64,000 nucleotides of DNA from Adineta steineri (taxonomy: Eukaryota; Rotifera; Eurotatoria; Adinetida; Adinetidae), in assembly GCA_905250115.1 (NCBI GenBank), contig CAJNOI010000248.1, positions 44,641 to 108,640 of the forward strand, given 5' to 3'. Below the pieces are notes generated by a model that did no database searches, was not told the origin of the DNA, and saw nothing but the letters and a program-made list of their open reading frames with translations. How positions within the stretch are numbered: the first letter of the stretch is position 1; each line of letters begins with the position of its first letter. This document shows, in pieces, positions 12,432 to 24,068 of this stretch. The position numbers and the translations under genes are program-made.

Positions 12432-12870
12432 TTCATCCATATCTTCACTCATTAGGCGGCATGGAAAACACATAGAGAGATATAGATCCTTGTATATTTA
12501 CACTCTAAGAAAATTGTGCTAGGATATATGCTTTTTTCCCAGTACAAATAAATAATAATATGAAGTGATTCATTCATATTTGCACTCATAAGAAGACATG
12601 AAAGAGACATAGATAGATAAAGATCACTGTATTTTTTCCCTTTAAGAAAATATATTAGCAGATATGAATTTTTATCAGTTGAAATGATTAAATAATAAAA
12701 TGAAATGATTCATTCATCCATATCTCCGCTCTAAAAAAGACATGGAAGAGACATAGAGAGATAAAAGTCATTTTATTTGTTCACTCCAAGTAGATAAGGT
12801 TTTTTTCCCAGTACAAATGAATGAGTAATAATATGAAATGATTCATCCACATCTCCACTCATAATGAGAA
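12432..12870. repeat. Minisatellite, about 137-bp unit x 3.2
   Basis: Units start at about 12432, 12569, 12709 and 12842 (partial), with periods of 137, 140 and 133. Each opens with TTCATyCATATCT and then has a GACATGrAAGAGACATAGA block, a TTTTTTCCCAGTAC-like block and an AATAATATGAAATGA tail. The units are diverged, so the array is not recent. Confidence 0.8.
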
Positions 12871-13214
12871 ATACAACTTGAAAAAAGCAATTTCTCTCTA
12901 AATGAAAACATCCATATCGTATTGAAGTAGATATTAACTGTAATTATTTTCACGTTTGCATCATTCCTTTTGGAAAAAAGGATGTCTTATTTGTATGGTT
13001 TTGAATAAGACATTAAATAGATATCATTTTCGCTGTTTACCTTTGTAAGGAGTCAGATCAAAACTTATATCTAGTTAATATTTTTTCAATACGAAATTTG
13101 AACAATATTAAATTAGTTTTAATGTTCGAACCTATTTCATCATCATCATAAACAAATGATGACGCAATGATTTATTTTTTTTGATTTATATTATTTTCAA
13201 AACTAATTGATTTA

Positions 13215-14742
13215 TTACATATGTAACAAAAAATTATATTTTTTTATTTGAATTTCTTTTCGTAATTTTGTTTTTCCTTTGTCAGATAAATTGCAATTAA
13301 ATAAATGAAGTTTTTTTAATGCACAATTTTGTTTAAACATTTGAATAAAATAATCAATACTAATATCAGTCATATCATTATTTCCTGAAAGATATAAACC
13401 TTCTAAATGTATATTATAATATGTAAGAATATATGTTAAATATTTAATTCCATTATCATCAATATGATTCCCGAATAAACAAAGTGTTGTTATTGTTCGA
13501 TTTGTAATTAACATTTCAGCTAAATATTGTGCACCTTTAGTTGTTATATTATTTCGTGCAAGATAAAGTTCTTTTAATGTTGAATTATTTCTTGAAAGTA
13601 CACGTGTTAATGCATATACACCACTATCATTTATACAATTATCATTGAGATATAATTTTGTTAATGTTTTATTATTATATAAACCATTTGAAAGTATTAA
13701 TGCACCTTGAGATGTTATCTGAGCATTCGATAACCAAAGTTCAGTACATTGTTTTTCAATAACTGCTTTTTCAACAATTATTTTCATATCACAATCAGTT
13801 AATTGTTGAAATCGTAAATGTATAGATGAATTCAATGGATATTTAGCAATCAATTGTTCTAATTTTGGATTATGATTAGGATCATTTATTGTAGATGATT
13901 GATTAGCTTCATTTGTTAAAATTATATAAGGAATAGTACTATCAACATAAGGTAAATCCTAATCGAAGAAATTAAAAGTTAAATTATTTTATTTATCGTA
14001 TTAGACTTACACAAGATAATTCTGTACTAACAGGTTTTGATTGTAAACGAGCGTATGGTGATTGAATTTCTTTTAATTGTATCCATGAAAGTTTATTTTT
14101 TTGTTTAACACATTGTACTATTTGAAATTGTGTCGCAGGTAGAAGCATAAACATATCTGTTGTTGAATAATATGAATGTTTAGTAATATCTTTACTTGAA
14201 TTACATTCAATAGTAAATATTGTTCGTTGATCTTTTTTACCTAAATATTTATCTGATTGTAATAAATCAAGTGAAGTTGTACATAAAGCAAAATCCAACC
14301 ATGTTATTGTTTTATTTTTAGAATATTGTTCACGAATATCTAATTTAATACCACGATAAATAATACGATCTGTTGATGGTAAACAATTTAATGCACCTAA
14401 TAAAAGTTTTAAATAGAGATACCATGGTTTAAGTTTTTCACGATCGTTTGAACGTAAGATTGTATTTAATACGACTGAAAGACATTGATCAAATGGTTGC
14501 CATTTTATAGTACATAGCATAATTGATGCTGATTGATCTTGAGTTAAACCATCAGCAGGATTTATACATTTTTGTTTAACTAAATGTACATAAGTTTGTA
14601 TCGAAGGTAAAATAGATATTAATGGTTCAATAGCTAATTCAAGTGAAACATTTGGTATTTTTTCATAATCTTCAAATGGAATTAAACAATCCGAACGAAG
14701 ATTTTGTGTATTTTGTTTTGGTTTTTCATTGCATATACCCAT
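13215..14742 (-). CDS. ADP-ribosyltransferase-like / LRR fusion protein
   Basis: Exon 1 (14742-14011) and exon 2 (13958-13215) join in phase 0. The first 244 residues resemble the eukaryotic arginine-specific ART fold. They have IIYRGIKLD (the R of the R-S-E triad), an SxS-like CTTSLD, and LLPATQFQIVQ near the end. The position where active ARTs carry ExE before LLPGTxF reads STTDMFMLLP, with no glutamate, so transferase activity is doubtful. The second half has about six RNI/NLRC3-type leucine-rich repeats (TLTKLYLNDNCINDSG and similar). ART-LRR fusions fit the bdelloid accessory repertoire. The role is unknown; LRRs probably bind protein. There is no signal peptide, so it is likely intracellular. 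Confidence 0.75.
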
Positions 14743-15378
14743 CTATGACTTTGTATTTTATTATTCATAATGATTTTTAATTTGCATTTTAAGTTAAAAG
14801 GAGTCAGTAAACATGTGTGAACATTGACATTATATTAACCTGTTAAAAATGTGTTATTTCTTTTTCTTTTGATTTTACCAAAGGCAACAAATATAAAGAA
14901 AATAACACATCATTTGAAAAAAATTATTTCAACTTCATTATTTGCCTTGATTGATATAAACAAAAAAATAGTTCGAAATCATTAATAATTTTCACACAAA
15001 TTTATTTTCTTTTCCTTTAGGAACTATTCATTTACATTCCACACATAAAAAAACATAGATAGAGATCGATCATTAAACATATACATAAAAATGTCAGGCG
15101 AATCTGTCTATAAAAAGCAAGTGAATGATTTCTTTTTAATGTTTTACTAAAAAGTGCAACAGTCAACTAACTTTGAAAATATTTTCATATAAGTGGTTAA
15201 AAGTATGTGTAAAGATAATTATACAGACTATATGAAAATGTTGATATTGAATTCATGATATCAACTTTATTATTAACGCTTTCGGGTCTATAGTACGATT
15301 TTTTCAAGTATCTTAATTGATGAATAACTTGCGGAGAGAAGTTCTCTTGATGATATAGAGGAAGCATTCGTGCAGAAA
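14743..15378. other. Intergenic
   Basis: AT-rich. No exon, RNA gene or repeat could be supported apart from the MITE that begins at 15379. Confidence 0.5.
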
Positions 15379-15547
15379 TAGTAGCGTAACCAGGATTTTA
15401 CTCCACGGCGAGTTGAGCTTCATGCTTACCAGGATTTTGCCTTAGGGAAGTTCAACTTCATACTTTTTTAATCAATAGTTTCTAACAGTCTGGGAGAATC
15501 TCAAAATTTCCTAGGGGGACCTGAGCTCCCCGGTCGTTACGCCACTA
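15379..15547. mobile_element. hAT-like MITE 2, with 8-bp target-site duplication
   Basis: A 169-bp element starting TAGTAGCGTAACCAGGATTT and ending GTCGTTACGCCACTA. It is flanked by perfect direct repeats TGCAGAAA at 15371-15378 and 15548-15555. Its termini match MITE 1, but the interior differs, and CCAGGATTTT(AC/GC) occurs twice inside. It has no coding capacity. The intact duplication suggests a fairly recent insertion. Confidence 0.88.
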
Positions 15548-15555
15548 TGCAGAAA

Positions 15556-16004
15556 TCTATATATAAATTATAGCCTTAATAAGGCCATTCACGTAGTAAG
15601 CCGGATAGGCTTTTCGAGAAACATCTGTATTCTAGAAATGAGAAGGACATGAGTACCCAAAGGCTTATTACAGTCAAAAACCAAACGTTTTGGTATTGCT
15701 ACATGACTAAAATGGTGAACAGTGACCTTCTGGAATTCACAAAATATCTTCGTTTTTTCGTGAAGAACTTAAGTCAAGAGTAACTATTGGTAATATTCTA
15801 TTACAACAGCACACACTGTCTACATTAAATATAAAATTGATGTATTAAATATGATCAAATTGAAATACTTTTACTTCTCATAATAATTTCTTAAATATAA
15901 AAAAACAGTTTTCATTGTCAATGAACGACTTCGTTCTGTATCATGCTTAAAAACTAGCATATATACTGATAATGAATTTTTTTTTGTTGTCTATATAAAA
16001 CGTT
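15556..16004. other. Intergenic
   Basis: No supported features. This is downstream of the minus-strand RING/LRR gene. Confidence 0.45.
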
Positions 16005-17162
16005 TTACAATAATAAATCAATTGCGGATTTAAAATACATTGTTTGATAGAAATAAAGTTGTTTTTTACTCCACCATGCAAGATTACAATCTTCTAAATT
16101 AAGTGTTGTTAATGATGTATTATGTCGAAGTAGATTTGTTATTGAATGTGTAGATAAATCATTAATCGATGAGTTTCCTGCAAGACTTAACCATCGAAGT
16201 GTAGAATTATTATTAATTAATACATCAACTAAAATATTCATTCCTTCATAACTTATTCGATTATAAGATAATGTTAATTTAATTAAAGTTTGATTTGTTT
16301 TCAACATTTCAGCTATTAATCGAACACCAATATCAGTAATTGAATTATTATTAAGATCAAGTAATTGAAGATGGGAATTTGTTGAAAGTGCATGAGCAAT
16401 AAATTGAACACCAGAATCACATAGAAGATTATTTCGAAAACTTAATATTTCTAATAATATATCATTATCTAACACAGAAGCGATAATTGAAGCGCTTTCA
16501 GATGAAATTTTTTTATTAAATAAATCTAAACATGTACATCGTTGATTAATCAGTAAAGCTTTAACTGCAATTGCAACGTCATGGTTTTGTAAATTTCGTT
16601 GTTGTAAATCAATATTTAAATACGGGAAAAATTTACCATGTTTTTCTTCTAAGATTGATTCTAAAATAAAATATTTATTATTTCTATATATATTTGAACT
16701 ACAATTACTTTGAGAGTCTAATGTCAATGATTGATATGAACATGTAGTTAAATGCGTTGAAAGTTCTTCACGTAATCCAATCCAAGAACAACTATTTTCA
16801 TTATTTGAACAAGTAATAATTGCTTTTGGACATATTTCATAAATATGATTTTGAAAATAACTTCGTCTAATATCCATTTGTTCACATAATTTACATTTAA
16901 CTTGAATATTATCAAGTTCTATAAGAATATCAGGATCCGTAAGTGCTACTAAATGCTTTGATTTTGTATATGATGAACATCGTGCACAATGATCATCCAA
17001 CGATTTTTCTATACATCGTCGACAAAATACATATGCACATGGTGTTATAACAGGTTCAATTAATGGTTTAACACATATATTACATACCAAATATTTTTCA
17101 ATATTTTCTTTATTGATATATTCATAATAATTTTCAATTTTTATTTCCATGAAAAAATACAC
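16005..17162 (-). CDS. RING-like / TRAF-type zinc finger / LRR protein
   Basis: A single exon of 385 codons. Residues 26-61 form a RING-like site (CNIC...TPCAYVFCRRC...CARC). The residue that is His in C3HC4 RINGs (PCGHxFC) is Tyr here, so zinc binding or E3 ligase activity may be altered. Residues 88-145 carry a TRAF-like Cys/His zinc region (CKLCEQ...H..EICP...C...C.W.G...ELSTHLTTC). From about residue 190 there are five or six RNI-type LRRs of 28 residues. Known RING-TRAF proteins act in ubiquitin signalling. Fusion with LRRs points to a receptor-like accessory protein, but substrates are unknown. The start could also be Met5. It is transcribed away from the F-box gene at 17646. Confidence 0.75.
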   Translation of the reverse strand: MYFFMEIKIENYYEYINKENIEKYLVCNICVKPLIEPVITPCAYVFCRRCIEKSLDDHCARCSSYTKSKHLVALTDPDILIELDNIQVKCKLCEQMDIRRSYFQNHIYEICPKAIITCSNNENSCSWIGLREELSTHLTTCSYQSLTLDSQSNCSSNIYRNNKYFILESILEEKHGKFFPYLNIDLQQRNLQNHDVAIAVKALLINQRCTCLDLFNKKISSESASIIASVLDNDILLEILSFRNNLLCDSGVQFIAHALSTNSHLQLLDLNNNSITDIGVRLIAEMLKTNQTLIKLTLSYNRISYEGMNILVDVLINNNSTLRWLSLAGNSSINDLSTHSITNLLRHNTSLTTLNLEDCNLAWWSKKQLYFYQTMYFKSAIDLLL

Positions 17163-17645
17163 TTGATTTATTACGACGAAATAAAATATTATTTATTCGT
17201 TTTTATGCATAGTCATCATTCTTATATATTATAACAATACTGAGTAGAGATATACAAGATAACAATATTTATATAGAAGAAAATAATTTCTTATCTATTG
17301 CACCGGAGTACAAAAAAAAAGGCAACGTACTTTCGTATAATTCAATGTGACCTTACACGTATTTTATCAATGCATAAATCATATGAAATTTATCTTAGAA
17401 AAAACATGATTGAACTTTTGAACTATTTGAGTTCATTATTCAGTGCTATTAGTCATTCATATTATTTGATAGTTATACTGTATAAGAGCGAGCTCTATCA
17501 GTTATATCTGATATACTTTTGAATAATAGAATAATATTTAAAATTAAGTTTCGATTGGCACCAGCTTTTATTCTATATTATCATTATCAAGGATAATATA
17601 TACACATATATGTATAAATAATATCAGTCGAATAACTATTCAAGA
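17163..17645. promoter_or_regulatory. Divergent intergenic region
   Basis: 483 bases separate two divergently transcribed genes (RING/LRR on minus, F-box on plus). Both promoters probably lie here. No specific motif was recognised. Confidence 0.35.
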
Positions 17646-19403
17646 ATGCCGTCGATAGCTACAGTAACTCATCTTGATAAATTACCTATGGAATTAATTC
17701 ATAAAATTTTAAATTATCTTACATATCATGATATATATCTTTCGCTTTATAACATTAGTACATATATGAATACAATATTACATACTTATGATAAATATCA
17801 ATTAGATTTTCAATCTATAAGTATGTCACAATTTTATATTACATTGAATCAGATTAATCCTTGTCAAGTTATCTCATTGACACTTTCAAATATGGATGAA
17901 ACACCAGGTCAATTTTCATTATTTCTTTCATTATTTTCTATTCAACAATTTTCTCGTCTTCAATCACTTCAATTAATTCAACCATCTGGTCCAATTGATT
18001 TAAACAAGATTTTAATTCATTTACCTACATTTGATTCTCTTAAATCATTAGCAATTATTCATTGTCAACCATCAAGTATTAATAAAGAAACATGTATGCT
18101 ACTTTCATCATTTATTACTAATTCAGTATCACTTCGTCGATTATATTTATCTGGTATATTAAATAATATATTTGAATATAATATCAGTTCATCAATAGAT
18201 CATCTTTATTTTAATGATAATATATGTAATACTATTTCATTGGGAACTATTGCATCTCACATGCCTCATTTAAAATCACTTGAAACAGCAATTACATTAC
18301 ATATGAATTATAATCATTTGCAATCTCTTATTCATTTAACACGATTAACTATGACGATATTTATTAATATAAAAAATTCTGATTTAAAAATTTTATTACA
18401 TAAAATGCCAACACTTACATTTTTTAAATTAATCGCAAGTGGAAAACAATGGTTTGATGGACAATTTTGGGAAGAAAATTTACCATTAAATCTTCAAACA
18501 TTTCAATTTAATTTTTCTACTCAATCTATAGTTTTTAATGAACAAATGGTTTTAGAAACATTTCAAACATCATTTTGGCTTAAGCAAAAATCTTGGTATG
18601 TTATGTTAGATTATCAAATGAATCCTACAATGATACATCTTTATTCATTACCTTATTGTGATACACAATTTTTTTATCGTCCATCAATGAATCCATCTCT
18701 TAAATTTCGTTCTTCAATATCTAATAATGAGCCTTATATGAATAAAGTAACAAGACTTACAATTGATTTATCCACATTAATTACAGAGGTAAAAATTAAT
18801 ATTAATTAACAAAAAAAAACATAATTAATTTGACTATTTTAGAATATTTTTTCATTATCATCAGTTCATTTTTTTTCAAATATTTCTACATTAACTTTAG
18901 CTGATAATGAATGTGATTTATCAGTTGAATTTCTATTGAATTTTTTTCAAACAAGTATTGATCTTACACATGTTACTGAATTAAGATTAGGACAATTTCA
19001 TCATCCAGATTTTATAAATATTCTATATAATCGTATGCCACGATTAAAATCTCTTCGAATAACTGAAAAATTATTTAGTAAATTAGAAATGCTTGATTTT
19101 CGTAATATACATTCATTAACCATATGTGATTGTTTAACAAATATCGATCGAATGTGTTTAATGTTTCCTAATATAAAATATCTTTGTGTACGATTAATAG
19201 CATTCGAACATATACGAAGACTTATGGAATTATTAGAAAAAACTTTAATTAATATTACATTTAGACATATAAATCAAGAATTACAAGAACAAATTATACA
19301 ATGGTTACCAAAATATTGTGGTAAACATCGTCAATATTCTTATAGTATTGATCAACATATGGATTTACATATTTGGTTAAGCGATTTTTTTGGAGATAAT
19401 TAG
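17646..19403 (+). CDS. F-box / LRR-like protein
   Basis: Two exons, 17646-18788 and 18843-19403, join in phase 0 (567 codons). The N-terminus is an F-box: LDKLPMELIHKILNYLTYHDIY, with the conserved Leu-Pro and hydrophobic pattern. The rest contains irregular leucine-rich strands (SLTLSNMDE, LQSLQLI, LKSLAIIHC, TELRLGQF, LKSLRITE). F-box proteins recruit substrates to SCF ubiquitin ligases through Skp1. This belongs to a very large bdelloid F-box family of unknown substrates. Paralogues in this window lie at 34118-35656 and 41072-42148. The frame is intact, so it may be functional. Confidence 0.8.
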
Positions 19404-19915
19404 TTAATATTGATTTTTATATCCATAGGGACAGGGAGAGCTTTTCGTTTTTCTTTTTATTCATTTATAATCTTGCTTTTATACTTCGTATTTAAATAAA
19501 ACATATTATTTAGTCATTATAAAATAACGTTAATATATGAACAAATAAACAAATGTTTATTATCGATCGTAGACATTCATATTGATAATGCTCTGTCATA
19601 TCCATGCGTATATTAGTTTTATTAATATTATTTTTTATCTTTATGATTGTATTAGTGACAACGCCCAATCATATAAACTTTGATTATTTTTTTACTTTAC
19701 CACGTGTTTTTGTTAATTTGCATAATATCCCTACCTATACACTCATCCTTGAAAGGTATAAACAGGTATACATGTATTTTTTTAACCTCATCAACCTCAT
19801 TGTATGATTAATAACTATATGAAAAATACGATATATACATATAAGCTAAAATAATATAATATCACATCAATCGAATTTATCGCCAGTCTATTGCAATCAA
19901 TTGTCTTCTCATAAA
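19404..19915. other. Intergenic
   Basis: 512 bases between two plus-strand genes. Open frames here are AT-rich noise. The promoter of the channel gene is presumably here. Confidence 0.4.
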
Positions 19916-21601
19916 ATGGCTTCAGAGCAAGATCCTAAACAACCATTGATAAATCCTTTTGATCGTAAGGAATCATTTTATACTGAACCAATACCAACAA
20001 CAGTATTAGATATGATTCCTCATCCACTATCAAATAAAAGGAAAACTCGACGTCCAGTATCAATAAAACCTTCCGAAACTCACGCTTATATGTCTAATTT
20101 GAGTGAACGATTATCTGCACGAAAATATTTACATCGTCGTCTGTAAGAAATATAACGTTGATTTTCTTTTATCTTTCATTGAGATTTTATATCTTCATTA
20201 TAGCGCTTTTGTAAGTGATCTTACGTGTGGTATTAGTATGCTTGGTATTATATTAATGATTATTGAAAATGAAATAACTTTCAATCAAATTTGTGATAGA
20301 GATACACCCACTAGTTGGTATATCAAAATGATACTTACATCGTCAACTATAATTCTTGTTGTTCTTATACTTGTTTATCATCGTCTGGAATTAGCTTTAT
20401 ATTCTGTTAATAATTGCATTGAAGATTGGCGTGTTGGAATAACATTTAAAAAAATAATGTTTATTTTACTTGAAGTTATTATTTGTTTTATTCATCCTGT
20501 ACCACTGGCCTATCCAACAAAAAGTCATATGCAAGAATTAGATGCAAAAAATAATGTAACGACAACATCAGGTCATCCTTTAAGTTATATACCACTTGAT
20601 GTTGCTCTTGGTCTTCCAAGTAAGTATCATATATCTCTAGATTATTTCTAATCAAAAACAAAAAAATTATTAAATTATTTTTATTAAAATAGTGTTTCTT
20701 CGTCTTTATTTATTATGCCGTTGTATTGTGTACCATTCACAGTTGGTTCGTAATGCAGCGTCTCGATCATTTGGTTATCTTAATCAAGTAAAAATTAATT
20801 TTTCCTTTCTCATAAGAATTTATCTTCAACAATGGCCAACTCGTTGCTTATTGATAATTTGTATTATGTCGTTTCTTATTGGAAGTTGGGCTTTACGTGC
20901 TTGTAATTTTAAACCTTCTACTGATGATCATTTTCCAATGTCTGATGCAATGTGGTTATTTACTGTAACATTTACTTCTCTTGGATATGGAGATTTAATT
21001 GCATCAACTCATTGTGGAAGAAGTAAGTTATATTTTTTTTATGACAAAAATATATTAAACAAAAAAAACTGAAATATTATTGTAATTACTAGTTGTTGCT
21101 GGTATGGTTTCTCTCTATGGTCTTTTTGCAAGTGCACTTATTATTGCGGTACTTGCACAAAAATTAATGCTTGATCGATCAGAAAAATATGTACATTCTT
21201 TTGTTTTAAATACCCAATTGACTAAAGAACGCCAACAACAATCAGCAAATATTATCAAATTTGCATTGAAATTATGGGTTTGGAGAGGAGACACTAAACG
21301 ATTTTCATTTGCTCACTATCTTCGAACACAAAGACAATTATTTCGCTCAATAAAAGTTGTTCAAGCGATTAGACGAGAAGAACAAATTTTAATTAATAAT
21401 AGTATCGATCAAGTTGAATTAATAGCAATGCAGCATAAAACAATCACTAGAACAGAATTAACAAACATAAAAATAAGAAAAATGGAAGTAAAAGTAGATA
21501 GAATTGAAGAACAACTTACGAATGTCAATAATACAATAAATAATATACAAAATACACTTACTATTTTAGTTGATAAAATTTCAGGAGGAAATAATATTTA
21601 A
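19916..21601 (+). CDS. Small-conductance Ca2+-activated K+ channel (SK/KCNN-like)
   Basis: Four exons, 19916-20142, 20204-20619, 20693-21022 and 21093-21601, all join in phase to about 493 residues. Features in order: a cytosolic N-tail, an S1-S4 region (ISMLGIILMIIEN, IILVVLILVYHRLELAL, FILLEVIICFIHP), S5 (LLIICIMSFLIGSWALRAC), the pore with selectivity filter TSLGYGD, S6 (GMVSLYGLFASALIIAVLAQKL), and a calmodulin-binding domain (EKYVHSFVLNTQLTKERQ...SANIIKFALKLW, RTQRQLFRSIK). SK channels use bound calmodulin to open when Ca2+ rises, repolarising excitable cells. The filter has Leu where vertebrate SK has Ile, a mild change. A C-terminal coiled coil (KVDRIEEQLTNVNNTI) fits tetramer assembly. 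The ATG at 19916 is the first in frame. Confidence 0.92.
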
Positions 21602-22421
21602 AATAAACTATTATTTTTTTGCTTCAAATCGTCTTATGTAGTTTTTTTAAGAATAAAATTTGTTTTTGAAAGAAAATTAGCATAAAGATCAATATTTATT
21701 ATTTTCTAATCATTTTTATACATTAACTTTGAAAGTATCGCAGCTAGTTTATAATTTATATTTACTCTATAATTCTAGAGTATCTAGCCTTGCAAACTGT
21801 GCAAGATGTTTTTTATTGAACAGTTTGCTTTCTAACCCTTGATATTTTCCATGTGTATAGTTTCTAGACATACATGAGAAGCTATCCATCTCTTCAAAAT
21901 ATTGATGATTATATCGCCAGTAAGAAATGCTTATTTTGTAGGAATCATTACGAATCAAGACTTTTCGAAAAAAAAATCTGGAAAAAGTCCTTACTTTTAG
22001 TGATTTTAACGCGATAGATCTCACAATTAATCGGCTTCTATATCGCGATAAAATCGCCAATTTATTCAGAATTTTTGGTGGCGTGGATAGTGCAGTATCA
22101 AATGATGTTAAATTATCTAGTTTATCAAAATTCTGTCATTTATGATGACTATATTTTCATCCAAAAATAATCGTCGATCAAATCGCGATTCATCGACGAC
22201 TTTTTATTGAAATCTTGGCCTATTGCGATATATCGCGATAAAATCGTCGATTTTGATGACATGGAATATGAAATTGTCATATAATTAAAGGTCAGTTAGA
22301 TCTCATAATTTACCTCCAACAAATATAGTTTTACTAGAATAAATCAATCTTATATGAGATAGTATTATACTACAAATCTATTTATATGAAATGCTTATAG
22401 ATGTAAATACTATAAAAATTT
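21602..22421. other. Intergenic with CG-rich palindromes
   Basis: Gene-free stretch between the channel gene and a convergent B-box gene. Between about 21950 and 22260 it holds several TCGCGA-centred palindromes (see findings) that stand out against the AT-rich background. This is perhaps the remnant of a mobile element. Confidence 0.5.
22171..22199. repeat. TCGCGA-centred palindrome
   Basis: A near-perfect 29-base palindrome: arms TCGTCGAT and ATCGACGA around AAATCGCGATT. The related motif TATCGCGATAAAATCG occurs at 22041 and 22231, each copy itself partly palindromic. Confidence 0.7.
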
Positions 22422-23741
22422 TTACATGAGTTTATGTAAATTAACACCTTGTGTAGTTCTTATGGCAAGTATATCTCTACCGAATAGTAGAGCATTATAT
22501 GGTGCTGGATCATATTTATCACTTTTGACTAGATGTCCATTAGCTGATATATGATATAAACGGAAATCATATTCATCTGTAATAAGCCATTCATCATTAT
22601 TTAATCCACAACAACCAGTTGTACGTCGTGGTACGCTATGGCCAATTTCAATTGACCAGATAACATCGAATGTTGTTGAAGAACGTAAATCAAAATGTGT
22701 TTCATTTGTTGATTGATGAAAAATAATAATAGCAAATTTATCATTTTTATAACATAAATCATCAATACTTTCATCTTTTCGACATGTTATTGGTGATGAC
22801 CATTCTTTAACTAATTGAATCGATGGTAATAATGTAAATTCATATATTGATGAACCTAATTCATTCGTTGATAAAAATAAATTTGTATTTGAACATGTAC
22901 CTGAACGCCAATTTCGATAAATATTATTAGAATGAATTAAATCACATCGTTCAATAGCTAGAAGATTTTCATCAAGTGTAAAAATAATATTATTCGTAAT
23001 AATAATAAAACGATTTATTGTAGATGACCAACACATACTATATATTCGACCATGTATCCATGGTATTCTTTCAATAATTGTTAATTGTCGATCAAGTAAA
23101 TATAGATCAGGTTTATGATGTACTAATAAATATTTTTCATTAGTTGTCATCCAACAATAACTATCATCGGATATGTTCAATGTTCGATATGGACGTGAAA
23201 GTGGTAAAATATCTTGTTTAGTTTTATTTGACTGAAAAGTAGTAAGATTTTCATCAATAATCAATGGACGAATATTACATTGAAGATGTTGTAAATCATT
23301 AAGATCATTTTCAATTATATGAATAGTATTTTTTATTTGAATAATATCTTCTTGTGTTATATTTTGTTCATGTATAAGATTAGTTATTTTTAAACGTAAA
23401 TAATCAATTTCTTTTCGTTGTTTATCTCGATTTTCATGTATAAATTGTTCAAAATGACGACGTTGTGTTTCATAAAAACGATCAATTGTACGATAAGCAT
23501 CTGTACGCCATTTTTCTAGTGTTGTCAGAAAAAATGAATCAACTAATGGTGTATAATGAATACGATCAGATAAAATATTTAACTCAGTTGTTAATGACGT
23601 CAGTTGAGTATCATTTTGATTATTCGAATGATCTTTTAAATGATCAATACAAACATATTGATTACAACATATACATAGAGCACGCGATAAATGTTTACAT
23701 CCAGAAATACTACATGACCTTGATAAAGTAGAAGAATGCAT
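22422..23741 (-). CDS. B-box-like zinc finger, coiled coil, beta-propeller-like protein
   Basis: An intact single exon of 439 codons. The N-terminus is a Cys/His-rich B-box-like site (CSISGCKHLSRALCICC, then CIDHLKDH). Residues about 60-165 are a charged heptad-rich helix (RRHFEQFIHENRDKQRKEID). The C-terminal 270 residues have repeated W/D-containing strands (YSMCWSSTINRFIIITN, WRSGTCSNTNLFLSTNE, EWLITDEYDFRLYHIS) like a beta-propeller. It is closely similar in layout to 32687-33994; both carry R-I/V-Y-S/D-x-CWSS, DLRSSTT and NALLFG-type signatures. It is a TRIM-like architecture without a visible RING, so a scaffold or binding role is more likely than ligase activity. Confidence 0.78.
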   Translation of the reverse strand: MHSSTLSRSCSISGCKHLSRALCICCNQYVCIDHLKDHSNNQNDTQLTSLTTELNILSDRIHYTPLVDSFFLTTLEKWRTDAYRTIDRFYETQRRHFEQFIHENRDKQRKEIDYLRLKITNLIHEQNITQEDIIQIKNTIHIIENDLNDLQHLQCNIRPLIIDENLTTFQSNKTKQDILPLSRPYRTLNISDDSYCWMTTNEKYLLVHHKPDLYLLDRQLTIIERIPWIHGRIYSMCWSSTINRFIIITNNIIFTLDENLLAIERCDLIHSNNIYRNWRSGTCSNTNLFLSTNELGSSIYEFTLLPSIQLVKEWSSPITCRKDESIDDLCYKNDKFAIIIFHQSTNETHFDLRSSTTFDVIWSIEIGHSVPRRTTGCCGLNNDEWLITDEYDFRLYHISANGHLVKSDKYDPAPYNALLFGRDILAIRTTQGVNLHKLM

Positions 23742-24068
23742 TTTTGTTGTTCGTTAGTATTCAAATGAAGTTGATATAGTTTAGAGAAGACGTAGAAATA
23801 TAAAGATGTGCGCAACATAATTCTTTTTTTTTTGACGGTAAGATTAACAAGACTTTTCTTTTTCTTTCCTCTTCATCTATTCTTAGTAACATAGATATTA
23901 TATATGAAGAAAAAAAAATCTTTTTGAGATATATAAAATAATGTGACACTTTTGAAGAATGAGAAAAGTTCTCTTTGACTTTGACGTGCTGTGGTCTAAC
24001 ATGAAACAGTAGTAAATTAACGTATTTATTTTTTATTTAAATATACAATCTTTTCGTATTAAAAAATA
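23742..24068. other. Intergenic
   Basis: No supported features. This spacer lies between two minus-strand genes. Confidence 0.4.

Noticed and set aside
12313-12522. 69-codon frame in the minisatellite
   Set aside because: Falls in tandem repeats and is not maintained between units.
19604-19807. Hydrophobic short frame between the F-box and channel genes
   Set aside because: Leu/Ile/Phe-rich because of AT-rich DNA; no exon context.
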